This document shows positions 36,126 through 46,686 of a stretch of 64,000 nt of DNA, piece after piece (within the stretch, counting starts at the first letter, position 1; the number at the start of each line of letters is the position of its first letter). Under the pieces are notes generated by a model. The model made no database searches. It worked only from the letters and a program-made list of their open reading frames with translations, and was not told where the DNA came from. Location: positions 3,720,001-3,784,000 of the forward strand of contig NC_013235.1 of the NCBI RefSeq assembly GCF_000024365.1, written 5' to 3'. Origin of the DNA: Nakamurella multipartita DSM 44233. GTDB taxonomy: Bacteria; Actinomycetota; Actinomycetes; Mycobacteriales; Nakamurellaceae. The position numbers were made by a program, and so were the translations under genes.

Positions 36126-37151
36126 TCAGTCGACGTCGACGGTCCCGACGTCGTCGCAGCCCTGCAGCGCCGCGACGACGTCGGGCAGGCGGGTGGCCAG
36201 CTGGCGGGGGTAGACGTCCTCGCCGGTGCTGCGCAGCTCCTCGCCGGTCCACCAGCGCTGGCCGGTCAGGGTGAGCCGCTCGTCGTTGGTGTGGCCGGAC
36301 GCGTCGAACGCGGGCGGGGATCGGTCGGCCCCACCCGGCGCGGCGGTGACAAAGGACGCCGCGAAGTAGAACTCGGTCTGCTCGTAGTCCACGCCGGTGA
36401 AGTGGAACCGGGCGACCCGCCGCCACACCGGTCCGATCAGCTCGGCCGGCTGCAGCTGCAGGCCGGTCTCCTCGGCCAGTTCACGGACCGCCGTCTGCAC
36501 CAACGGTTCCTGACCCTCGACGCCGCCGCCGGGGGTGATCCACCAGCGGGAGCCGACCTTGGGGTCGGTGCCCGAGAGCAGCAGCACCCGCGCCCGGTCG
36601 TCGACCAGCAGCACCCGCGCGGCCGTGCGCCGCACCGGGGCGGCGACCGCGCCGGGTTCGGCCTTGGCGCTGGACTCGGTGATCTCGAAGTAGTCGGGCA
36701 GCGCGGCCCGGCCGGCCAGCCCGAAGATCCGGGTGAACCAGACCGAGCGCAGCGCCCGGGTGTCGCGGACCGCGTCGTTGTAGAAACGGCGGGCCAGCAG
36801 CACCCGCTCGTTGGCGTCGGCCAGCTCGGCGGCCAGATGTTCCTCGTTCGGCGGCGGGAGCAGGCTGAGCACCCGGGCCAGATCGTTCTCCGCGTCCGCC
36901 CGGTGCGCGCGATCGGCGCGGTCGGCGGCGTCGGCGACCCGGCGCAGCTCGTCGGCCTGTGCGGGCGGCAGTCCCCCGGTCGCGGCGACCGCGCGGGCGG
37001 CCACCACCCGCCGGGACAGCGCCCCCTCCAGGGCCGACCAGGCGGCCTCGGTGCGCACGTGCAGGCGGTCCAGCCGGTTCGCGGTGAGCCACAGGCGCAG
37101 CGCGGCGATGAGCAGCAGCACCACCAGCAACACCACGATCGTGGTCGTCAC
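36126..37151 (-). CDS. LemA-like domain fused to NUDIX hydrolase
   Basis: A 341-residue membrane-anchored protein. An N-terminal helix (residues 3-22, TTTIVVLLVVLLLIAALRLW) leads into an Ala/Arg/Glu-rich helical region ending in RRFYNDAVRDTRAL and ALPDYFEI, which resembles LemA. A C-terminal NUDIX domain has the box GGGVEGQEPLVQTAVRELAEETG. NUDIX enzymes hydrolyse nucleoside-diphosphate-linked compounds; a GDP-mannose-related substrate would fit the location but is a guess. The GTG at 37151 follows GGGAGG. It is downstream of pimA on the same strand, matching the position of Rv2609c in M. tuberculosis. Confidence 0.82.
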   Translation of the reverse strand: MTTTIVVLLVVLLLIAALRLWLTANRLDRLHVRTEAAWSALEGALSRRVVAARAVAATGGLPPAQADELRRVADAADRADRAHRADAENDLARVLSLLPPPNEEHLAAELADANERVLLARRFYNDAVRDTRALRSVWFTRIFGLAGRAALPDYFEITESSAKAEPGAVAAPVRRTAARVLLVDDRARVLLLSGTDPKVGSRWWITPGGGVEGQEPLVQTAVRELAEETGLQLQPAELIGPVWRRVARFHFTGVDYEQTEFYFAASFVTAAPGGADRSPPAFDASGHTNDERLTLTGQRWWTGEELRSTGEDVYPRQLATRLPDVVAALQGCDDVGTVDVD

Positions 37152-37283
37152 CGCACCTCCCTTCACCAGATCCGGCCGGGTCGCCGCTGCGGTCCGGCCG
37201 CATCACATCGGCTCACAGGGTCCCATGCGGGCCGGGCGCCATCGGACCGATGCCCCGGGGTCGGACTGTGAAATCGGTCGGGC

Positions 37284-38420
37284 TCAGTCGGCCTCGACGA
37301 CCGCCCGCGGGTCGGCGGCGATCACCGTCTCGTAGACCTTGACCACGGTCGCGGCGACCACCGGCCAGTCGTAGGAGGCCACCACCCGGCGGCCCTGGGC
37401 GGCCAGCACGGCCCGCCGGCCCGGGTCGTCGAGCACCCGGGACAGCGCCCCGGCCAGCGCGACCGGGTCGCCGACCGGGCTGAGCACGCCGGCGATCCCG
37501 CCGTCCAGAACCCGTTCGAACGCGTCCAGGTCGCTGGCCACCACCGGGGTGCCGGCGCTCATCGCCTCGGTCAGGATGATGCCGAAGCTCTCGCCGCCGA
37601 TGTTGGGCGCGCAGTAGATGTCCAGCGACCGCAGCATGGCCGCCTTGTCCGGGTCGCTGACCCGGCCGAGCAACCGCAGGTGCGGGGCCAGCTCGGGGCC
37701 GGCGTCCTGGAGCAGCTCCTTCTCGTCGCCGCCGCCGGCCACCAGCAGCTGCAGGTCGGGCCGGGTCGGCACCATCAGCCGCAGTGCCTCCAGCAGCACC
37801 GGCATGCCCTTGCGCGGCTCGTCGTACCGGCCGACGAACCCGATCGTGCCGCCGGCCCGCGGGTACCCCGGCAGCGGCTCCGACTGGGCGAAGAACTGCA
37901 CGTCGACGCCGTTGGGGATGATCACCGCGTCCCCGCCCAGGTGCTCGACCTGCACCTGCCGGGCCGGTTCGCTGACCGCGATCCGCCCGGTGATCTTCTC
38001 CAGGAACGGCTGCAGCACCCCCTGGAACGCGACCAGCATCCGCGAGCGCGGGTTCGCGGTGTGGAAGGTGGCCACGATCGGGCCGTCGGCGACCATCAGC
38101 GCCAGCATGGACAGGCTGGGGGCGACCGGCTCGTGCACGTGCAGCACGTCGAAGTGGCCGGCCCGGATCCAGCGCCGGACCCGGGTGTAGGACATCGGCC
38201 CGAAGGACAGCCGGGCGACCGAGCCGTTGTACTTGATCGGCATGCTGCGCCCGGCCGGGACCAGGAACTCGGGCAGCTCGGTCGGCGCGTCGTCATCCCC
38301 GGGGGCCAGCACGCTGACCTGGTGCCCCAGGCCGATCAGGGTCCGGGCCAGGTCGGCCACGTGGGCCTGCACCCCGCCGGGGATGTCGAAGGAGTAGGGG
38401 CAGACCAGGCCGACCTTCAT
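37284..38420 (-). CDS. pimA: phosphatidylinositol alpha-mannosyltransferase PimA
   Basis: A 378-residue GT4-family, GT-B fold enzyme that transfers the first mannose from GDP-mannose to phosphatidylinositol on the cytoplasmic face of the membrane. It begins MKVGLVCPYSFDIPGGVQ with the acceptor-site Gly-Gly loop. The C-terminal donor domain has FVGRYDEPRKGM and the EX7E motif (ESFGIILTEA). The gene overlaps patA by four bases, giving the order pgsA-patA-pimA found in mycobacteria. This operon is strong evidence that the host makes phosphatidylinositol mannosides. Confidence 0.95.
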   Translation of the reverse strand: MKVGLVCPYSFDIPGGVQAHVADLARTLIGLGHQVSVLAPGDDDAPTELPEFLVPAGRSMPIKYNGSVARLSFGPMSYTRVRRWIRAGHFDVLHVHEPVAPSLSMLALMVADGPIVATFHTANPRSRMLVAFQGVLQPFLEKITGRIAVSEPARQVQVEHLGGDAVIIPNGVDVQFFAQSEPLPGYPRAGGTIGFVGRYDEPRKGMPVLLEALRLMVPTRPDLQLLVAGGGDEKELLQDAGPELAPHLRLLGRVSDPDKAAMLRSLDIYCAPNIGGESFGIILTEAMSAGTPVVASDLDAFERVLDGGIAGVLSPVGDPVALAGALSRVLDDPGRRAVLAAQGRRVVASYDWPVVAATVVKVYETVIAADPRAVVEAD

Positions 38421-39445
38421 CGGCGCGCCGCCGTCGGCACCGATGCGGTCGCGGGCGGGTTCTTGATCGGGACGCCGGCCGGGTGACCGGCCGGGAAGTC
38501 GCCCGGCCAGAACGGCTGCAGCATGTGCCAGTCGGTCGGGTGGGCGCCGATCCCGCGTTCGAAGACGTCGGCGATCTGCTGGGCTCCCGAGCGCACCTGG
38601 GCGGCCAGCCGGGTGCCGGCCAGCTCCAGCGGCGGATGAATGTGCTGGGCCCAGCCGTCGGCGGTGAATCGCAGGTCGGTCGGGCACAGGTAGGAGTCGG
38701 TCAGGGCGGCCAGCATGGCCGGCCCGGCCGGAAACCGGGCCGGCTCGCCGAAGAAGGTGACCGGAATGCCGTTGGCCGACAGGTCCCGGTCGCCGACGAG
38801 CGCGATGATGCCGCCCGCGGTGAGCCGTTCCCGCAGCGTGGCCGACGGCGGGGCACCCCCGGTCAACGGCAGGATCTCCATGCCCAGCGATTCCCGGTAG
38901 GCGACGAACTTGTCGTAGAGGGACTCGGGCCGCAGCCGTTCGACGACGGTGGTCATCCGGCCGAAATGGTGGGTCACCCACAGCCCGGCGATGTCCCAGT
39001 TGCCGGCGTGCGGGACGGTCAGCACGATGCCCCGTCCCTCGCGTTGGGCCCGTTCGATGTGCTCGCGGCCCACGGTCGCGGCGTCCACCTGCGCGGCGAC
39101 GGCGTCCCGGTCCATCGCCGGCAGCCGGAAGGTCTCCTGCCAGTAGCGGGCATACGAGCGCATCCCCGCCTGCACCGTCGCGGCCAGCAGTTCGGGGGTG
39201 GACCGCGGACCCAGCACCCGGTGCAGGTTGCGGGCCAGCTGGCGCACCGCCGGCCCGCGCCGGCGGAACGCGGTGTCCGCGGCCACCCGGAACGCCCCGT
39301 CGGCGGCCCATTGCGGGACGGCCTTGACCAGCGACCACCCGGCCGCGAAGCCCAGGTCGGTCAGCCGGTCCAGGGTCCCGGGAGCGGCGTCCGGCTCCCG
39401 GGCGGGCTCTCCGGCTGGCGGCGGGGCGGCGGGCGGCTGGCTCAC
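38417..39445 (-). CDS. phosphatidylinositol mannoside acyltransferase (PatA-like)
   Basis: A 342-residue LpxL/HtrB-superfamily acyltransferase that acylates the mannose of PIM1 or PIM2. The core includes the His/Asp-type signature TVPHAGNWDIAGLW, ERLRPESLYDKFVAYR and GDRDLSANGIPVTFFGEP. A Pro-rich leader of about 25 residues precedes it. The GTG start overlaps the pgsA stop and the stop overlaps the pimA start, so the three genes are tightly co-expressed. Confidence 0.93.
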   Translation of the reverse strand: MSQPPAAPPPAGEPAREPDAAPGTLDRLTDLGFAAGWSLVKAVPQWAADGAFRVAADTAFRRRGPAVRQLARNLHRVLGPRSTPELLAATVQAGMRSYARYWQETFRLPAMDRDAVAAQVDAATVGREHIERAQREGRGIVLTVPHAGNWDIAGLWVTHHFGRMTTVVERLRPESLYDKFVAYRESLGMEILPLTGGAPPSATLRERLTAGGIIALVGDRDLSANGIPVTFFGEPARFPAGPAMLAALTDSYLCPTDLRFTADGWAQHIHPPLELAGTRLAAQVRSGAQQIADVFERGIGAHPTDWHMLQPFWPGDFPAGHPAGVPIKNPPATASVPTAARR

Positions 39446-40086
39446 AGCGCGGGACGCCCGGTGCTGCGGTGCCCCGGCTCGGCGGCCGCCTTGACCGCGG
39501 CCCGCCGGACCTGGACCAGCCGCTGCACGACCGTGACCAGCCCGGCGACGGCCAGCAGCCACAGGGCCACGTCCAATGCGTAGGGCACGCCGAGCCCGGC
39601 CAGCCCGGCACCGACCAGGCCGAGCACGTTGCGTTCGGCCCGCTCGGCCAGGGCGCCGCCGATGGCCAGCGCGACGCTGTCCGCCCGGGCCTTGACGTAG
39701 GAGATGACCTGCCCGGCAACCAGGCAGATCAGCGCGGCGATGCCCAGCAGCCGCTGGTCGGTGGCAAAGGCGTAGTAGGCCAGGGCGCCGAACAGGGCGC
39801 CGTCGGCGATGCGGTCGCAGGACGCGTCGAGCACGACCCCGAAGTCGGTGCCGTAGCCCCGGGCCCGGGCCATCGCCCCGTCGACCAGATCGCACAGCAC
39901 GAAGAAGGTGACGACCATGGTGCCGGCGAACAGGTACCCGGTGGCCAGCAGGCCGACCGAGCCGGCCACCACGCCGGCCGTGCCGACGACGGTGACCAGG
40001 TCCGGACTGAGGCCGGCCTTGAGCAGCCCGCGCCCGATCGGGTCCATCACCTTGGACACCGAGGACCGCGCCAGGGAGTTCAGCAT
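39442..40086 (-). CDS. pgsA: phosphatidylinositol phosphate synthase (CDP-alcohol phosphatidyltransferase)
   Basis: A 214-residue, six-helix membrane enzyme. The CDP-alcohol signature is complete: D66, D69, D87 and D91 in CDLVDGAMARARG and DFGVVLDASCDRIAD. By position next to patA and pimA it is the actinobacterial enzyme that joins CDP-diacylglycerol and inositol 1-phosphate, not the phosphatidylglycerophosphate synthase. The ATG at 40086 has no better alternative. In mycobacteria a HIT-protein gene lies directly upstream; here that gene is about 23 kb away at 63 kb. Confidence 0.93.
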   Translation of the reverse strand: MLNSLARSSVSKVMDPIGRGLLKAGLSPDLVTVVGTAGVVAGSVGLLATGYLFAGTMVVTFFVLCDLVDGAMARARGYGTDFGVVLDASCDRIADGALFGALAYYAFATDQRLLGIAALICLVAGQVISYVKARADSVALAIGGALAERAERNVLGLVGAGLAGLGVPYALDVALWLLAVAGLVTVVQRLVQVRRAAVKAAAEPGHRSTGRPAL

Positions 40087-40272
40087 CAGGGTCCGTTCAG
40101 CAGCTGGGTCGATCCGGTGAGAATGTCGGGCGGGTCCCCACGATAGCGGGGTCCGGGCGCGGGCCAACCGCAAGCGCGGTGCCGCGTCCTGTCCAGGACG
40201 GTAGGGACGGGCCCGACCGGTGTGTGAGATTCGCCGCCACCGGCGCACGGACCCGGCGACGATGGCGGGAGA

Positions 40273-41437
<1,165 letters not shown>

Positions 41438-41448
<11 letters not shown>

Positions 41449-42433
41449 CGGCCGCCGCCTCGCCCGGTCCGGCCGCGACCAGCCAATCGGCCGTCGCCGT
41501 GTCCACCACCAGCGTGTCCACCCAGTGGCCGAGCAGGGCCGCCCGGATCACCCGGTACTTGGCCGGCCCGCCGGCGGCCGCGCACCGGTGGGCGGCGACC
41601 CGCAGCTGATCCAGGCTCACCCCGATCACCAGGTCGTCGAACTCGGTAGCCACCTCGTGGCCGTGCTCGTCCAGGAACCGTAGGCAGATCTGCCCGACCG
41701 CGCCCAGCTCCCGGGCCCGGTCGAACTGCTCCTGGGTGAAGAAGTTGTCGCCGGGGCGCAGCGGGGCCACCACGTCGCACTCGCCGACGCCGACCAGGGC
41801 GACGTCCATCCGGTCCAGCAGGGCCAGCGTCTCCCGGGCGTGCCGGTCCTGGTCGAGGATGGCCGCGCGCATCTGCGGCGTCGAGCTCACCCCGGGCGTG
41901 CGCAGGTAGACCGGCTCGGCCCCGGTCAGCGCGGCCAGCCGCTGGGTGGACCGGGCCGCCTCGTGCTGCAGCGCGGGCGGCCCGATGTCGCCGAGCATCT
42001 CGACCACCCGGCCGGCGCCGCCGCGGATCGGTTGCAGCGCGGCCACCATCGCCTGCAGGGTGCGGCTCCACGAGTTGTAGCCGACGACCGAGGTCGAGGA
42101 GGTCAGGATGCCGCCGCCACCGACGATGGCGGCCATCGCCTGGCCGAGGTCCTCGGCCAGCTCGTCCTCGCCCTCGGCCACCGCGTCGACCACGTGGCAC
42201 TGGCGGACCCCGTAGAGGTGCTCGATCTCGTCTTCCAGCTCGCTGTTCAGGCCGGGCGGCAGGACCACGACGGTCCGCACGATGCCCAGGTCCTCGGCCT
42301 GCTGCAGCAAACGGGACACCCGGGCCTGCGAGATGCGCAGCCGTTCGGCGATCTCACTTTGCCGAAGTCCCCGCCCGTGGTAGAGCCGCGCGACCTTGAC
42401 CAGCAGCCGAGGCGGGTCGGCACGATCCGGCAT
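41438..42433 (-). CDS. SorC/DeoR-type sugar-responsive transcriptional regulator (1)
   Basis: A 331-residue regulator with an N-terminal helix-turn-helix (about residues 22-45, GLRQSEIAERLRISQARVSRLLQQA) and a C-terminal sugar-phosphate-binding domain of the SorC family (TSSTSVVGYNSWSRTL, PVYLRTPGV, VALVGVGECD). ATG 42433 has AGGAG four bases upstream. It diverges from the truncated sugar-binding lipoprotein gene at 42.7 kb and probably controlled it. It is a clear paralogue of the regulator at 45.5 kb. Confidence 0.9.
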
Positions 42434-42564
42434 CGCTCCTGGCCCTCCTGCCTGCACCCGCCCCCCGCGGCACGAACGTGCGGCGCACATCGTAAGACGC
42501 CGGCGCCGGCCGCCGTGCGCAAGGGCGGGCAAACCGGGCATCGGAACCGGTTTGCGTCAAGTCC

Positions 42565-42631
42565 TTGACAGCACCCGAGGCGGTACGCCAACCTAGTCCC
42601 GCATGGCGATCCAGTCCTCGCATAAATATGC
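42565..42631 (+). promoter_or_regulatory. promoter/operator region of the truncated binding-protein gene
   Basis: A TTGACA -35-like box at 42565-42570 sits in the 245-base divergent region. Downstream is the palindrome GCATAaaTATGC (42620-42631). Similar CTTGACA boxes precede the epoxide hydrolase (46567-46573) and second binding-protein gene (48064-48070), and a CGCATA half-site recurs near the second SorC gene. The -10 box is weak. The site is a candidate operator for a SorC regulator. Confidence 0.4.
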
Positions 42632-42678
42632 TGAGAGACTCGCCCCTCATTCCAACGGTGCAATGCAAGGAGAGCTCC

Positions 42679-43279
42679 ATGAGTCAGCTCGTCCGTCGCG
42701 GTCTGGCTATCGCCGGTGTCGCGGCGCTGGGTTTTGGTCTGGTCGCCTGCGGGTCCGGCACGTCCGCCTCCGGTGGCACGACCGGCGGCTCGGCGGGCGG
42801 TTCGGCCTCCGGCTCGGCCGCGGCCGGCGCCGGTTGTCAGAAGCCGATCGGGGTGTCGGTGGCCGACCAGAAGTCGCTGTTCTACGTGGCCGCCGTCCAG
42901 GGCATGCAGGCCGCGGCCGACAAGGCCGGCTGCCAGCTCAAGATCACCTCGGCCAACAACAACTCCTCCCAGCAGGTCGAGCAGGTCAACGACCTGCTCA
43001 GCCAGGACATCGGTGCCCTGGTCTTCATCTCGCAGGACTCGACCGCCGCGGCGGCCGGGGTGCGCGCGGCCAACCAGTCCGACGTCCCGGTGATCGCGGT
43101 CGATCAGCGGCCGGAGTCCGGTAGCGGCGAGCTGGCCACCTACATCGCCACCGACAGCGTCAAGGCGGCCCACCAGCTGTGCACCTGGCTGTTCGAGCAG
43201 ATGGGCGGCTCGGGCGAGTTGGCCATCCTGCACGGCGTTCTCGGCTCCACCGCGGAGATCCAGCGGACCCAGGCCGCGG
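42679..43279 (+). pseudogene. 5' part of a sugar-binding lipoprotein gene, truncated by fusion
   Basis: An AAGGAGAG-preceded ATG starts a normal lipoprotein signal (MSQLVRRGLAIAGVAALGFG, lipobox VACG). A Gly/Ser linker and the N-terminal lobe of an RbsB-like periplasmic sugar-binding protein follow (IGVSVADQKSLFYVAAVQGM; VIAVDQRPESGSGELATY). Similarity ends after EIQRTQ near 43273. From there the frame runs out of register through a sugar-kinase gene until TGA at 43512. The C-terminal lobe is therefore absent and the product could not bind sugar normally. Confidence 0.85.
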
Positions 43280-44671
43280 CATGGCTGGGCCGAACAGAAC
43301 CCGCAGGACTGGTGGACGGCCACCCGGGAGGCGGTCCGCCGGGCTGCCCAGGGCGTGGATTCCCGGCGCCTGGTGGCCATCTCGATCACCCACCAGCGGG
43401 AGACGTTCGCCTGCCTGACCGAGGACGGCCATTCGCTGCGCCCGGCCATGCTCTGGCTGGACACCCGCGCCGTGGCCGAGGTGGCCGAGTTCGGCACTCC
43501 GGAGGTCCATGAGATCACCGGCAAGCCGCCGAACCCGACGCCCGCCTGGTACAAGCTGCTCTGGCTCAAGGAGCACGAGCCGGACACCCTGGTGCGGACC
43601 GGCCGGATCGCCGACGTGCAGGCCTACCTGGTGCACCAGCTCACCGGCAGCTGGCACACCAGCTGGGCCAGCGCCGATCCGCTCGGCCTGGTCGACATGC
43701 GGACCTTCGACTACAGCGACGATCTGGTCAAGCAGGCCGGCCTGCAACCCAGCCAGCTGCCCACCCTGTTCGCCCCCGGCGCGGTGCTCGGCCACATCCG
43801 GGCCGACGTCGCCGCCGACCTGAACCTGCCGCCCGATCTGCCGGTGGTGGCCGGCGTCGGCGACGGCCAGTCCGCCGGCCTGGGCTGCGGGGTGGTCCGG
43901 CCCGGCACCGCCTACCTGAACCTGGGCACCGGCATGATCTCGGGCAGTTACAGCGACGAGTACTCGTTCGCCAAGGAGTTCCGGGTGCTGGCCGGGGCGA
44001 TCCCCCGCTCGTACGCGTTCGAGACCTTCATCGGCGGCGGCACCTACAACATCAGCTGGTTCGTGGAGAAGTTCGCCGGCGTCGACTCCCGCGCGCTGGG
44101 CCTGGACCTGACCGCCGAACAAATCCTGGAGACGGCGGCGGCGCAGATCCCGCCGGGCGCGGAGGGGCTGCTCTGCCTGCCCTACTGGGCCGGCGCGCTC
44201 ACCCCGTACTGGGACCCGCACGCCCGCGGCTCGCTGGTCGGGCTGACCGGCCGGCACGGCAAATCCCACGTCTACCGGGCGATTCTGGAGGGCCTGGCCT
44301 TCGAGCAGCGACTGCTCACCGACGGCCAGGCGCGGGTGCTCGGCGAGCCGATCACCGACATCATCGCCCTGGGCGGCGGGTCCCGCAGCGCGCTGTGGTG
44401 CTCGATCCTGGCCGACGTGCTGCAACGACCGGTGCGGTTGGCCGGCGAGGCCGAGAGCACCTGCCTGGGCTCGGGCATGCTGGCCGCCGCCGCCGTCGGC
44501 CTGCAGCCGGGCATTCGCCAGGCCGGCGAGTCGATGAGCTCGACCACCCGGGTCTACGAGCCCGACGACGCCCGGCGCACCACCTACGACGGGCTGTACC
44601 GCACCTACCGGCAGCTCTACCCCCGACTGCGTGAGGTGTTCCACGAGCTCAGCACGGCCGGTGCGCCGTGA
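43280..44671 (+). pseudogene. FGGY carbohydrate kinase lacking its N-terminus
   Basis: From about 43280 the frame gives HGWAEQNPQDWW, where FGGY kinases usually have PGWAEQDPEDWW at about residue 45. It continues through ISITHQRETF, GVGDGQSAGLGCG and GGGSRSALWCSILADV to the end at 44671. The first 40-45 residues, including the DxGT phosphate-binding loop, are missing and replaced out of frame by a binding-protein gene. The first in-frame start (GTG 43355) has no ribosome site. It probably encodes no active kinase, although the rest is intact. The following HAD gene overlaps its stop (GTGA). Confidence 0.85.
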
Positions 44672-45543
44672 CCACCGCCCCGGCGACCCGGCCGGCCGAC
44701 CTGATCCGGGCCCCGGATCGCTGGTACCGCAACTACATCTTCGACCTGGACGGGACGGTCTACCTGGGCGATGAGCTGCTGCCCGGGGCCGCCGAGGTGA
44801 TCACCGCCATCCGGGCGGCCGGCGCGCGCACCGTGTTCCTGTCCAACAACCAGACCCGGGACCGGCAGATGTACGCCGACAAGCTGGCCAAGCTGGGCCT
44901 GCCCACCCCGGTGCAGGACATCGTCAACCCGGTGATCACCATGCGGGACTGGCTGCTCCGGCACCACCGGCAGGCCGGCATCTTCGTCATCGGCGAACCG
45001 CCACTGGTCGACGAGCTGGCCCGGGCCGGCCTGCGCCTGACCACCGACCCGTCCGAGATCGACGTGGTGGTCGCCAGTTTCGACCGGACCTTCGAGTACT
45101 GGAAGCTGCAGACGGCGTTCGACGCGCTCTGGCGCCGGGACCGGGCGATCCTGGTCACCACCAACCCGGACGCCTACTGCCCGATGCCGGGCGAGCGTGG
45201 CCAACCCGACGCGGCCGCGATCGTGGCCGCCATCGAGGCCAGCACCGGGGCCCGCTGCCAGCACAACGCCGGCAAACCCGGGCCGATCATGATCGAGGCC
45301 CTGCTGCACATCCTGCAGGCCGGGGTCCAGGATTGCCTGATGATCGGGGATCGGGTGGGCACCGACATCGCCATGGCCCGGGCAGCCGGCATGGACTCGG
45401 CCCTGGTGCTGACCGGCGACACGACCGTGGCCGCGGCCACCGCGCTGGGGCCGGCGGACGAGCCGACCTGGCTGATCGCCGGCATCGACGCCCTGCTGCC
45501 GGCCGGCGCGCACCCGCGGCCCGATCGGGCCGACCGGCCATGA
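44668..45543 (+). CDS. HAD-IIA family sugar-phosphate phosphatase
   Basis: A 291-residue haloacid-dehalogenase phosphatase of the NagD/AraL type. Motif I is IFDLDGTVYLGD, motif II is FLSNNQTRD, Lys lies in AGKPGPIM, and motif IV is MIGDRVGTDIAMARAAG, with a type IIA cap in the middle. Such enzymes remove phosphate from sugar phosphates that accumulate in catabolism. It is coupled to the broken kinase gene upstream (GTGA) and overlaps the second SorC gene downstream (ATGA). Confidence 0.9.
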   Translation: MTTAPATRPADLIRAPDRWYRNYIFDLDGTVYLGDELLPGAAEVITAIRAAGARTVFLSNNQTRDRQMYADKLAKLGLPTPVQDIVNPVITMRDWLLRHHRQAGIFVIGEPPLVDELARAGLRLTTDPSEIDVVVASFDRTFEYWKLQTAFDALWRRDRAILVTTNPDAYCPMPGERGQPDAAAIVAAIEASTGARCQHNAGKPGPIMIEALLHILQAGVQDCLMIGDRVGTDIAMARAAGMDSALVLTGDTTVAAATALGPADEPTWLIAGIDALLPAGAHPRPDRADRP

Positions 45544-46550
45544 CCAGCCCGGTCGGCCAGCGGCGCCCCGCCGGCGCCTCGACCCAGCTCCGGCTGGTCT
45601 CCCAGGTGGCCCGGCTCTACCACGGCCGGCACCTGCGCCAGCGGGAGATCGCCGAGCGGTTGCACATGTCGCAGGCCAGGGTCTCCCGCCTGCTGGCGAT
45701 GGCCCAGGACGAGGGCATCGTGCGCACCGTGGTCGCGGTGCCCGAGGGCCTGTACCCCGAACTGGAGACCGCCGTCGAGCTGGCCTACGGGGTGGCCGAG
45801 GTGCACGTGGTCGAGGTGACCGAGGACAAGGCGATCCCGTACGAGCTGGGATCGGTGGCCGCCCAGTACTTCTCGGACTCACCGCTGGACGGCCGGGTGA
45901 TCGGCTTCACCTCCTGGTCGAGCACGCTGCGGGTGATGGCGCGCGAGCTGGCCACCGGCCGCGGGGTCCGCGGCCGCACCGTGGTCGAGATGCTCGGCGA
46001 TCTGGGCTCTCCCGATCTGCAGCACGACGCCGCCCGGGCCACCCAACGGCTCTCCGCCGCGCTGGGCGCCGACCCGGTGTACCTGCGCACGCCCGGGGTC
46101 GTCCCCGACGCGGCCCGGCGCGCGGCCGTGCTGCACGACCCGTACGTGGCCCGCACCATCGAGCTGCTGGGCCGGTTGGACGTGGCCTTCGTCGGGGTCG
46201 GCCCGGCCGACACCCACGGCCCGCTGCGCGCGGGCGACAACTTCTTCAGCGCCGACCAGCTGCGCGCGGTGCGGGCGGCCGGCGCGGCCGGCCAGCTGCT
46301 CCAGCGGTTCGTGGACGCGGACGGCCGGGCGGTGCGGACCGACCTGGACGAGCTCGTCGTGGGCATCACCCTGCCCCAGCTGCGGGCCGCCGGCCGGCGC
46401 ATCGTGGTGGCCGGTGGGGCCAGCAAGCACGCCGCCCTGGCCGCCTGCCTGCGCGGCGGCTGGATCGACCTGCTGATCACCGATCTGGCCAGCGCCCGGC
46501 ACCTGGCGGCCACCGCCGGCCAGCCTGATGAATCACGATTCGCATACTGA
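45540..46550 (+). CDS. SorC/DeoR-type sugar-responsive transcriptional regulator (2)
   Basis: A 336-residue regulator with helix-turn-helix HLRQREIAERLHMSQARVSRLL (about residues 33-55) and a SorC sugar-binding domain (GFTSWSSTLRVM, PVYLRTPGVVPD, VVAGGASKHAALAACL). It resembles the regulator at 41.4-42.4 kb over its full length, so the pair arose by duplication or the two control two related operons. The stop codon lies inside one arm of an inverted repeat that flanks the next promoter. EryD, the erythritol regulator of Brucella, belongs to the same broad family. Confidence 0.92.
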   Translation: MTSPVGQRRPAGASTQLRLVSQVARLYHGRHLRQREIAERLHMSQARVSRLLAMAQDEGIVRTVVAVPEGLYPELETAVELAYGVAEVHVVEVTEDKAIPYELGSVAAQYFSDSPLDGRVIGFTSWSSTLRVMARELATGRGVRGRTVVEMLGDLGSPDLQHDAARATQRLSAALGADPVYLRTPGVVPDAARRAAVLHDPYVARTIELLGRLDVAFVGVGPADTHGPLRAGDNFFSADQLRAVRAAGAAGQLLQRFVDADGRAVRTDLDELVVGITLPQLRAAGRRIVVAGGASKHAALAACLRGGWIDLLITDLASARHLAATAGQPDESRFAY

Positions 46551-46601
46551 TTGGTCATGCAAGGGTCTTGACAGGCCCCCTCGCCGTGCACCATCAGTAT
46601 G
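46543..46601 (+). promoter_or_regulatory. promoter flanked by inverted repeat before epoxide hydrolase
   Basis: CATACTGAT (46543-46551, overlapping the SorC stop) and its reverse complement ATCAGTATG (46593-46601) bracket a TTGACA -35-like box at 46568-46573. Downstream, TGCGAG/CTCGCA form a second shorter repeat near 46613-46642. The layout fits a SorC operator controlling the catabolic operon that follows; the -10 element is not clear. Confidence 0.5.
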
Positions 46602-46686
46602 AATGTAGATGCGAGCCACGAATTTTTACTCGCAAGGCCGCGAGGCCACTACCCCGACAGTGCGGCAACCGGACAAGGAGGTCTTT

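Noticed and set aside
42679-43512. A genuine 277-residue fusion protein
   Set aside because: After residue 200 the frame reads Gly/Pro/Arg-rich nonsense, while the kinase sequence lies in another frame, so it is a scar and not a designed fusion.
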